5,667 nt of DNA from Acidobacteriaceae bacterium (lineage in GTDB: Bacteria > Acidobacteriota > Terriglobia > Terriglobales > Acidobacteriaceae): positions 1 to 5,667 of the forward strand of contig PKXI01000008.1 of the NCBI GenBank assembly GCA_003133425.1. The letters are read 5' to 3'. A program made the translations under genes and the position numbers. Numbering within the stretch: the first letter of the stretch is position 1; the number at the start of each line of letters is the position of its first letter. Of the stretch, positions 1 to 5,667 are shown in pieces. A model generated the notes under the pieces. The model ran no database searches and was not told the DNA's origin. It worked only from the letters and a program-made list of their open reading frames with translations.

Positions 1-124
1 TTGATCTGTCTCCTCATTTTCGCCCTCCCAGGTGCCTTCACCTTGAGTAGCATTTTCAATGAGGCAACGACCCATAGCTCAGTATTAAAAATGGCGAGTC
101 AATGCGACCGGAAAGATTAGTTGA

Positions 125-1088
125 CGCCAGACAGTAAGCATCGTGTTGATGAGCGGAAATGGCGAACAGGCAATCGAGACCGTTGAGAAACTAGCAGCCA
201 CTCACGGTCTCTCCGTTGCTGGCCACCTCCACAAGCCATTCCGACCGACTGAACTGGAGAATCTGCTGCGACAGCATGCTCTGCGGCAGGACACGACAGC
301 GGTCCAGCAGGACTCGGGAATCGACTTTGATGACGACGAGCTGAGACGCGCCGTCGAACGCGATGAATTTGTGCTTCACTATCAGCCGCAGATCGACGTT
401 GCTACGAGTAACGTCGTCGGACTCGAAGCCCTTGTCCGCTGGATGCATCCGAAACGAGGCCTGACTTTTCCTGACAGTTTCCTTCCCGACATAAAGAATC
501 TGGGTATTTTCGATGAATTTGCACGGCTGATTGTAGACCTTGAACTGTCTGAAGTTAGACGGTTCGCGGACAAGGACCACCGGATACCCCGTTTGGCCCT
601 GAATGTAGTGATAGATTCCCTCCGCGACGTTGGGTTCCCAGACACTCTTGTGTCCCTGGCGAAGAAGCACGGCGTACCAGCCGCCAACGTTGTTGTCGAG
701 ATTGCAGGGACGGAAATCATGAACGAACAGCCGCCCACGCTCGATGTGCTGACCCGCCTTAGGATGAAGAATTTCCAGCTTTCCGTCCACGATTACGAAA
801 CCGGCTGCGTCGGGATTCAGCAACTCCGCAAGATTTTCGGCAACGGAACTGAAGATCGACAGGGCAATCGTTCAGAATATGCTCGTGAACGGCCGCGACC
901 GTGTAAAGGCGCAGAAGATCATCATGATTGCCCATGAGCTGGACATGACGGTACTTGCCGAAGGCGTTGAGACCCAGGAGCAACTGGAGTCCCTGGGCCG
1001 GAAAGGTTGCGATTATGTGCAGGGCTTTCTGTTCAGCCTTCCGCAGCCGCCTTTGGGCATGGCGGCGTGTATCGGTAGTATCGTCTAA
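125..1088 (+). pseudogene. Truncated and frameshifted REC-EAL response regulator (degenerate c-di-GMP phosphodiesterase)
   Basis: This is the remnant of a response regulator with a receiver domain followed by an EAL output domain, a class that hydrolyses or senses c-di-GMP in the cytoplasm. Frame 2 opens after the stop at 122-124. Numbering from the GTG at 143, residues 1-43 are the C-terminal half of a receiver: 'SIVLMSG' (strand 4 with its Ser) and 'HLHKPF' with the conserved Lys at 31. The phospho-acceptor Asp half is absent. The EAL domain starts near residue 65: 'HYQPQ', 'GLEALVRW' (E95) and N154 are present. Position 189 is Gly where ELTES has its second Glu, and the IDDFGTG motif reads 'VHDYETG' (H216). 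Frame 2 stops at 935-937, while the rest of the domain ('TELKIDRAIVQNM', 'LAEGVETQEQ', 'VQGFLFS') continues in frame 3 to the TAA at 1086-1088. No Shine-Dalgarno sequence precedes the GTG. The family assignment is secure. Lack of function is inferred from the truncation plus the frameshift. Confidence 0.88.
827..845 (+). other. Frameshift site (net +1 base) inside the EAL domain
   Basis: Coding sense passes here from frame 2 ('GIQQLR') to frame 3 ('ATELKIDR'). Deleting one A of the pair at 830-831 gives a continuous 'QQLRRFSATELKIDR', which is normal for this family; a one-base gain in the T run at 834-837 is an alternative. After correction the catalytic Lys is residue 237, 20 after D217. 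The Glu of EGVET is residue 273, 36 later, and the Gln of 'VQGF' is residue 293, 20 later. These spacings equal those in the intact EAL domain downstream (1130/1150/1186/1206). The lesion is therefore a single-base change with no other length change, either a young mutation or a sequencing error. Confidence 0.85.
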
Positions 1089-1103
1089 AAACCGCGGACT
1101 TGC

Positions 1104-1119
1104 TGTGATTTACGTCACA
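1104..1119. promoter_or_regulatory. CRP-family binding site, TGTGA-N6-TCACA
   Basis: The sequence is TGTGATTTACGTCACA. Both 5-base half-sites match the CRP consensus perfectly with the canonical 6-base spacer, and TT follows the 3' half-site as in the extended consensus. The centre lies about 167 bases before the ATG at 1279, room enough for a promoter between the site and the gene. The only intact gene it could serve is the downstream PAS-GGDEF-EAL gene. CRP-type proteins recognising this motif are known; some (Clp of Xanthomonas) respond to c-di-GMP. Which regulator binds here, and whether it activates or represses, cannot be read from the sequence. Confidence 0.6.
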
Positions 1120-1266
1120 TTACTCTGTGCAACTATCGGGGAGTTACATCCTTTGGACAATTGGACTTAACTAGACGGGCGTCCTTTGCTCGTTGAGGAG
1201 TGTTCATTAGTTTGCAGGCTCTTCCGGGCTGAGGCAAGTTCCAACCAATGAGATGCCTGCTGGATT

Positions 1267-1271
1267 AGAGG
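1267..1271 (+). promoter_or_regulatory. Ribosome-binding site deciding the ATG start at 1279
   Basis: AGAGG lies 7 bases before the ATG at 1279, a good Shine-Dalgarno distance. An in-frame TTG at 1273 would leave a gap of only one base, so the ATG is the better start and the protein is 1252 residues long. Confidence 0.7.
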
Positions 1272-1278
1272 TTTGTTG

Positions 1279-4200
1279 ATGAGACTGGCATCCATAAAAC
1301 CCTGGCACCAACGATTTGCAGGGGCTCTCTTCTTGATCTTGGCGAGAACAACCTGTCACGGACAAGGAACTGCCTCTGATTCGCCGAACGCTATCTTTGG
1401 GTGCTCGATTGCGCAGGTCCGCTTAAGTGTCTCTCACGTTTCTCTCGCCTTCTTGAAGGCAATTGACACCTCGACTCTGGCCATGACCGGCTTGATAGCG
1501 ATGTCGTCCATCGCTGTGGGGGTTACTTCCCTGAAGTTTGCGCGTGGCCACAGGGTGCTCAACACCGGCGCAACGACGGCGGCACGTCGGTCAGGCACCT
1601 TTATGCGTGCACTGAGGGCGACTGCGATCACAGGCTTCATCATGTGCGTTTTCGACGTATCCAAGATGACACTTTACCCCAATGGCCAAATTTGGGCTTC
1701 TCATACCATCACCATTCTCTTCGCAGCGTTGTTGGTCTCGATCGTTAGCCTCTATGTCTTGAAGAACGAAGAGCGAATTCGTCTTGAGATCGCGTCGACC
1801 GAGGCCCGCTACAAATTATTGTTCGAAAGAAGTCTGACAGGAGCATACAGAACGGCTCTTGACGGCCGAGTTCTGGATTGCAATGTCTCCTTTTGCCAGA
1901 TGTTCGGATACTCAACGCGCAAGGAAGTGACCGGCGGTTCGGTCAATGTCGGCTACTTCAGCACCTCGGATCGAGTCCTATTCATCGAGCGGCTGCAAGC
2001 CGAGAAAAGCTTGACGAATTTCGAGCAACGCTTGAAACGAAAGGACGGGAGCCCGGTCTGGGTACTGAACAGTGCAACTCTGCTGACGCGCGAAGATGGG
2101 ACAGGTCCGGTGATCAAAGGCACCATGACCGATATCAGCGAGCTCCGAAGAGCAGAACAGCAAAATCGCAGGTTGGCGGCCATTGTGAATTGTTCGGACG
2201 ACGCGATCCTCTCGCTGACGCTGGGAGGTGTGATTGAATCCTGGAATCACAGCGCGGAGCGGATCTACGGATACACCGTCGAAGAAGCTATCGGAAGGTC
2301 GATCAATATTGTGGCCCCCGGGGACCGCTCGAATGAGTTTCGGCAAATCCTGGAAAGGGTTGGAAGCGGCCACGAGGTCGCCGATATGGAAGCGATTCGC
2401 GTGAGGAAAGACGGAAAGCAGATTACCATTTCTTTCTCCGTCTCACCAATCACAGACTCTACTGGTGTGGTGGTTGGAGCTTCGTCGATTGCGCGGGATA
2501 TCACGGATCGAAAGCGTTCGGAAGAAGCGTTGCGGAAGTCTGAGGTGCAGTATCGGCTCCTCTTTGAAAGTAACCCATTCCCGATGTGGGTCTTCGATCG
2601 CAACACTCTTCGCTTTCTGGCAGTGAATCAGGCAGCAATCCGGCAATATGGCTTCTCAGAGCAGGAGTTTTTGGCAATGACTGTAGCCGACATCCGTCCC
2701 GAAGAAGATATTCCCGATCTGTTGCAGGACATCGCGACGCGAGATCACGGACTTCAGAAACCCGGAATTCGGAGACATCGCAAGAAGAATGGTGCAATCA
2801 TCGACGTCGAGATTGTGAGCCATGATCTGGACTTCCAGGGAATCGATGCAATGCTGGTAGCCGCGTATGACGTCACTGAGCAAAAGCGGTCCAGGGAAAT
2901 GCTGCAGGACAGCGAGAACAAATATCATGCTTTGTTCGCAGACTCGGCCGATGCGTACTGGCTGCTGGATGAGACGGGCTATCTGGACTGCAATTGGGCA
3001 GCGCTCGAGATGTTCGGATTCGCGAGCAAGGACGACTTCAAGCACCCGGCCGACATTTCGCCCCCGCATCAACCCGACGGGACACCATCGGAGATCGCGG
3101 CCAAACAAAGGATTGCTGCAGCACTTCTGAATGGCAAGGAACGCTTTGAGTGGTTGCACCAGCGCAAGAACGGGGAGGTCTTTCCGACCGAGGTGTGCCT
3201 TACGGCATTGACGTTGGGCGGAAGACGGATACTGCTGGCCACTGTGCGCGACATCACTGAACGCAAGCAGGCTGAGGAAGCCTTGTTGTTCAAAACGGCG
3301 CTGCTGGAGGCGCAATCTGAAACAACAATCGATGGCATCCTAGCCGTCGACGAGTCCGATCATATCATCCTCGCAAACAGGCAATTCGGCCTCCACTTTG
3401 GAATACCGGACGAACTGCTGAGTTCTGCGGACGATCTCATCGTTCGCAAGTACGTGACGGATATTGTCGAGAACAACGACGCCTTTCTCGAGAGGATCAA
3501 GTCTCTATACGCTCATCCGGACGATAGGAGCAGAGATGAAGTCAGGCTCAAAAATGGCAAGACGTTCGACCGGTACTCTGCGCCTCTCATTGACTCAAAG
3601 AGCCGCCGTCGAGGTAGAATCTGGTATTTTCGCGACATTACAGACCGCAAGGCCGCCGAGGAACGGATCCAGTTCCTGGCTTACTTCGATGCTTTAACAG
3701 AGTTGCCAAATCGGACCCTTCTCAAGGATCGACTGCTGAAAGCAGTCGCCGGCGCTCGCCGGAGAAACGAGCAAGTCGCGCTCCTGTTTCTTGATATCGA
3801 CCACTTCAAACTCATCAACGATTCGCTAGGTCACACATTGGGCGACCGTCTTCTGAAAGATGTTGCTGCGCGGCTTAAGGGATGCGTCAGGGAACAGGAT
3901 ACCGTCGCCAGAGTGGGCGGCGACGAGTTCGTCGTCGTGCTCAGCGGCGTGAAGGGCGAAGCCGAAGCGGCAACTGCGGCTTCGCGAATTGTGAAAACCA
4001 TTACCGGAAAGTTCGTGGTCCAGGGCCACTCGCTCAATACGAGTTGCAGCTTGGGCATCAGTATGTTCCCTCAGCACAGCGACGACTGCGATACCCTTAT
4101 CAAATATGCCGATCAGGCGATGTACTCGGCCAAGGAGAATGGTCGGAACAATTTCCAGTTCTTCAAAGAAGATATGAACACTCAGGTTGTGAAGCGATTG

Positions 4201-5037
4201 ACCCTGGAGAACGACTTGCGGCTGGCAATCGAGAGAGAGGAATTCTTCCTGGTGTATCAACCGCAGATGGAGATTTCCAGCGGAAGGATCATCGGACTGG
4301 AGGCGTTGATTCGCTGGCAGCACCCAAAGTTGGGCCTCGTACCGCCAGACAAGTTCATACCAATTACAGAAAAGACCGGCCTGATCCTGCCAATTGGCGA
4401 GTGGGTACTCAAGACGGCCTGCTCTCAAGCTCGGAAATGGCTAGACGATGGAATTTACACCGTGCCGGTCGCGGTCAACGTGTCTGCAGTCCAGTTTCGC
4501 CAGGAAGGCTTCTGCGAACTGATCAAGAAGGTTCTTCAGGAGACTTGCCTGCCGCCCCAATATCTCGAACTGGAGCTTACGGAAAGCCTGCTGCTGTCCA
4601 ACGAGGATGTGATGTTCTCGGTTCTTCAGGAATTGAAGGAAATGGGGCTGAAGCTCGCAATTGATGACTTTGGGACCGGCTATTCGAGCCTCAGCTATTT
4701 GAAACAGTTTCCCGTTAACAAGCTCAAGATCGACCGCTCATTTATCCGGGATATCTCGACCAATTCCGACGACGCTGCAATCACGACCGCGATCATCAAC
4801 ATGGCCAAAAGCCTGAATTTGAAAGTCATCGCCGAAGGTGTCGAGACTGAAGCGCAAATGTCCTTCTTGCGGGAACATCGATGTGATGAGATCCAGGGAT
4901 ACTATTTCAGCAAGCCGATATCGGCCGGTGAAGTGGCTGACAAGGTGCTATGTGCTCCGGCTCAACAAATCAGCACGGTGAATAGCGTCTTTCAGCTTCC
5001 TGCAAGTTACCGGACTTCACCGTTTCGGGTACAGTGA
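1279..5037 (+). CDS. Membrane-anchored five-PAS GGDEF-EAL c-di-GMP synthase/phosphodiesterase
   Basis: This 1252-residue protein is a predicted dual c-di-GMP turnover enzyme: GGDEF domains make c-di-GMP from two GTP, and EAL domains cleave it to pGpG. From the ATG at 1279, residues 13-22 form a short signal-like hydrophobic stretch. Further membrane segments lie near 67-87, 112-133 and 143-161. Five PAS domains follow at about 178-290, 297-412, 423-538, 546-663 and 672-791. Most end in a DIT-type linker, such as 'RDITDRK' at 406 and 785 and 'RDITERK' at 657. GGDEF spans about 800-962, with 'LDIDHFKLIND' (D839, N847), D856 and GGDEF at 880-884. An RxxD inhibitory site (R871, D874) sits five residues before it. 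EAL spans about 975-1225, with E1008 of EAL, N1067, ELTES at 1099-1103, D1129/D1130, K1150, E1186 and Q1206. All catalytic positions are present, so both activities are possible; which one dominates is unknown. The last 27 residues have no recognisable domain. The PAS ligands cannot be predicted. Confidence 0.95.
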   Translation: MRLASIKPWHQRFAGALFLILARTTCHGQGTASDSPNAIFGCSIAQVRLSVSHVSLAFLKAIDTSTLAMTGLIAMSSIAVGVTSLKFARGHRVLNTGATTAARRSGTFMRALRATAITGFIMCVFDVSKMTLYPNGQIWASHTITILFAALLVSIVSLYVLKNEERIRLEIASTEARYKLLFERSLTGAYRTALDGRVLDCNVSFCQMFGYSTRKEVTGGSVNVGYFSTSDRVLFIERLQAEKSLTNFEQRLKRKDGSPVWVLNSATLLTREDGTGPVIKGTMTDISELRRAEQQNRRLAAIVNCSDDAILSLTLGGVIESWNHSAERIYGYTVEEAIGRSINIVAPGDRSNEFRQILERVGSGHEVADMEAIRVRKDGKQITISFSVSPITDSTGVVVGASSIARDITDRKRSEEALRKSEVQYRLLFESNPFPMWVFDRNTLRFLAVNQAAIRQYGFSEQEFLAMTVADIRPEEDIPDLLQDIATRDHGLQKPGIRRHRKKNGAIIDVEIVSHDLDFQGIDAMLVAAYDVTEQKRSREMLQDSENKYHALFADSADAYWLLDETGYLDCNWAALEMFGFASKDDFKHPADISPPHQPDGTPSEIAAKQRIAAALLNGKERFEWLHQRKNGEVFPTEVCLTALTLGGRRILLATVRDITERKQAEEALLFKTALLEAQSETTIDGILAVDESDHIILANRQFGLHFGIPDELLSSADDLIVRKYVTDIVENNDAFLERIKSLYAHPDDRSRDEVRLKNGKTFDRYSAPLIDSKSRRRGRIWYFRDITDRKAAEERIQFLAYFDALTELPNRTLLKDRLLKAVAGARRRNEQVALLFLDIDHFKLINDSLGHTLGDRLLKDVAARLKGCVREQDTVARVGGDEFVVVLSGVKGEAEAATAASRIVKTITGKFVVQGHSLNTSCSLGISMFPQHSDDCDTLIKYADQAMYSAKENGRNNFQFFKEDMNTQVVKRLTLENDLRLAIEREEFFLVYQPQMEISSGRIIGLEALIRWQHPKLGLVPPDKFIPITEKTGLILPIGEWVLKTACSQARKWLDDGIYTVPVAVNVSAVQFRQEGFCELIKKVLQETCLPPQYLELELTESLLLSNEDVMFSVLQELKEMGLKLAIDDFGTGYSSLSYLKQFPVNKLKIDRSFIRDISTNSDDAAITTAIINMAKSLNLKVIAEGVETEAQMSFLREHRCDEIQGYYFSKPISAGEVADKVLCAPAQQISTVNSVFQLPASYRTSPFRVQ

Positions 5038-5105
5038 AGCTGGCGATTCTGGTAAAGCCACTCGGATATGTAATCGATGTTTATACTCACCTGTAGCGTT
5101 CCGCA

Positions 5106-5267
5106 CTCCCAATTCGCATCAGCATGACCTCGCCACCAAATCGCTTCTCCACTGAAGGTCTTTTCCAGGTTTAATAAAGCACGTTCCAGCGACGCCATGG
5201 AATTGATTGCAATAGCCTCTTCAGAAATTAAAGTACCGTCCGCGGAAAGTATAGAACCTAAGGTACA
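5106..5267 (-). pseudogene. Fragment resembling the N-terminus of an FRG-domain protein
   Basis: Reading the minus strand after the stop at 5270-5268, the frame gives 'INSMASLERALLNLEKTF' followed by 'SGEAIWWRGHADANWE'. A helix with a leucine pattern followed by W-W-R-G-(H/Q)-A-D-A-x-W is the start of the FRG domain, named for its conserved (F/Y)RG motif and of unknown biochemical function. After 'ANWE' (5106) the same frame continues to 5007 without FRG character, overlapping the 3' end of the large gene on the other strand. A shift of one base gives 'SAERYR' and then a stop, which resembles the usual next element of the domain. FRG proteins are normally much longer, so this is a decayed 5' remnant. 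The ATG at 5198 has no well-placed ribosome-binding site. The call rests on one motif. Confidence 0.45.
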
Positions 5268-5279
5268 TCAAACGGCGCA

Positions 5280-5296
5280 TTCGGTGAAGCACCGAA
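5280..5296. repeat. Hairpin, 7-base stem with 3-base loop
   Basis: TTCGGTG (5280-5286) pairs with CACCGAA (5290-5296) around the loop AAG. This is a perfect compact stem and the first of three hairpins in a 100-base stretch. No T run follows on either strand, so terminator function is doubtful. Confidence 0.55.
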
Positions 5297-5307
5297 AGTG
5301 CCATTGA

Positions 5308-5330
5308 AACCCCGCAATGGGCGCGGGGTT
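5308..5330. repeat. GC-rich hairpin, possible weak minus-strand terminator
   Basis: AACCCCGC (5308-5315) pairs with GCGGGGTT (5323-5330) around a 7-base loop. Read on the minus strand the second arm runs into TTTCAA, so weak intrinsic termination is conceivable there. On the plus strand it is followed by GAGAG, which does not fit a terminator. Confidence 0.5.
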
Positions 5331-5667
5331 GAGAGTGGCTGTCCGTCAAGTGTCCGCTCTAATGCGTTTGCGGAGCGGATCACCGGCTGCTCGTCAGTTG
5401 CCACTTGTGAACTACCCAATTTGCCCCAGGCGCGTTGGTCGTGCCCGGCGGTCCCACTGTGTTGGTAGCGCCATTTCGCCCTACTGGACGGCAAAATTGA
5501 GTCCAGACAGAATCTCGAAGCCCATACATGGAGTAGAACAAGAACTGAATAACCGTACTATTTTCTGCTCGTTACAGGTTCTCTTCATGATTACTCCCCG
5601 AAAGTCGGCCAGTGTTTACAAATCCAGTCCACCTGGACGTAAAGGCGACTTAGCGTCCGTGTGGAGT
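5317..5667 (+). CDS. Open frame running off the window end, doubtful
   Basis: From the ATG at 5317 frame 1 stays open for 117 codons to the last base of the window. A later ATG at 5587 lies in the same frame. Neither start has a good ribosome-binding site, and the first lies inside the loop of the hairpin at 5308-5330. The product is rich in Arg, Ser and Pro in its first half, as is common for non-coding frames, and I recognise no family. It may be a spurious frame or the start of a gene completed beyond the window. Confidence 0.15.
   Translation, partial: MGAGLRVAVRQVSALMRLRSGSPAARQLPLVNYPICPRRVGRARRSHCVGSAISPYWTAKLSPDRISKPIHGVEQELNNRTIFCSLQVLFMITPRKSASVYKSSPPGRKGDLASVWS
5353..5379. repeat. 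Hairpin, 7-base stem with 13-base loop
   Basis: TCCGCTC (5353-5359) pairs perfectly with GAGCGGA (5373-5379). It is the third stem in the cluster with 5280-5296 and 5308-5330. Its function is unknown. Confidence 0.4.
5481..5588 (-). CDS. Possible 35-residue small protein, unrecognised
   Basis: On the minus strand an ATG at 5588 is preceded by GGGGAG (5599-5594) with a 5-base gap, a strong Shine-Dalgarno arrangement. The frame encodes 35 residues and ends at the TAG at 5483-5481. The peptide begins 'MKRTCNEQKIVRLF', contains three Cys and has no domain or signal that I can name. The strong ribosome-binding site is the only argument for it. In another minus frame the same DNA also reads open for about 60 codons, so neither frame is secure. 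Confidence 0.22.
   Translation of the reverse strand: MKRTCNEQKIVRLFSSCSTPCMGFEILSGLNFAVQ

Larger units (their letters stand above)
1089..1278 (+). other. Intergenic leader of the PAS-GGDEF-EAL gene
   Basis: These 190 bases separate the broken EAL gene from the large sensor gene. They hold a CRP-like palindrome (1104-1119), a tandem TTGGAC pair (1153-1158 and 1161-1166), a 6-base inverted repeat GCAGGC/GCCTGC (1214-1219 and 1255-1260, with a loop of 35 bases) and the ribosome-binding site of the next gene. I see no convincing -35/-10 pair and no hairpin-plus-T-run terminator for the upstream gene. Confidence 0.6.
5038..5667. other. 630-base downstream region without a convincing complete gene
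   Basis: No hairpin followed by a T run is seen just after the TGA of the large gene. The region holds an FRG-like fragment on the minus strand, three closely spaced hairpins at 5280-5379 and several short or overlapping open frames on both strands. None of these frames matches a family I recognise apart from the FRG fragment. The mix of frame remnants suggests degraded accessory DNA; this is inference. Confidence 0.6.

Noticed and set aside
1..117. Hydrophobic open frame from the window edge ('LICLLIFALPGAFTL')
   Set aside because: It is short, has no visible start or known motif, and the opposite strand is also open here; it cannot be supported as a gene end.
879..1088. Separate 69-residue protein starting at the ATG at 879
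   Set aside because: It is the C-terminal end of the EAL domain in the shifted frame; the domain continues upstream of this ATG to about 843 ('TELKIDRAIVQN').
1153..1166. Tandem TTGGAC as a -35 element or short operator repeat
   Set aside because: No reasonable -10 hexamer lies 16-18 bases after either copy, and a 6-base direct repeat is weak evidence by itself.
1273..1275. TTG as an alternative start of the large sensor gene
   Set aside because: The AGAGG ribosome-binding site would be one base away; the ATG at 1279 is 7 bases away and is the better start.
1089..1278. c-di-GMP riboswitch in the leader of the sensor gene
   Set aside because: The conserved GEMM blocks and paired stems are not recognisable. 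'GAGGCAAGTT' at 1231-1240 alone is not enough.
2656..3315. Long antisense open frame within the PAS region
   Set aside because: It lies entirely opposite well-conserved PAS coding sequence and shows no recognisable domain; it is a by-product of codon composition.
5301..5310. CCATTGAAAC, resembling the 3' end of many CRISPR repeats, next to a hairpin
   Set aside because: It occurs once; I see no second copy at a repeat-plus-spacer distance and no array structure.

Overview
The window looks like a chromosomal fragment from an environmental bacterium, and it is dominated by cyclic-di-GMP signalling. Base composition is moderate-GC by eye. The very long multi-PAS GGDEF-EAL sensor, with first-PAS wording such as 'ERSLTGAYRTALDGRVLDC', reminds me of soil Acidobacteriota. 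That placement is recollection of style rather than a marker gene, so I hold it loosely.

Layout. Positions 1-124 hold nothing I can name. Positions 125-1088 (+) are a broken REC-EAL response-regulator gene. Its 5' half of the receiver domain, including the phospho-acceptor Asp, is missing. One extra base near 830-837 then splits the EAL domain into two frames. Removing one base restores exactly the family spacing of the later catalytic positions, so the frameshift looks recent or is a sequencing error. The EAL domain had already lost some metal ligands before the shift. Positions 1089-1278 are an intergenic leader carrying a perfect TGTGA-N6-TCACA palindrome typical of CRP-type regulators. 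Positions 1279-5037 (+) encode one intact 1252-residue membrane protein: hydrophobic N-terminus, five PAS domains, GGDEF, EAL. Both enzymatic motifs and the inhibitory RxxD site are complete. Positions 5038-5667 contain no convincing complete gene. They hold a fragment on the minus strand resembling the start of an FRG domain, a cluster of three hairpins at 5280-5379, a 35-codon minus-strand frame with a good ribosome-binding site, and an unrecognised plus-strand frame that runs off the window.

How it works together. The one gene that is clearly functional is a candidate bifunctional c-di-GMP synthase/phosphodiesterase anchored in the inner membrane and possibly under CRP-family transcriptional control. 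The upstream REC-EAL gene may once have been a partner from the same pathway and is now decaying. The flanks look like degraded accessory DNA. I do not see a new multi-gene system. The points most worth checking are the frameshifted, catalytically eroded EAL, the CRP-like site, the MHYT-like membrane region and the FRG fragment.
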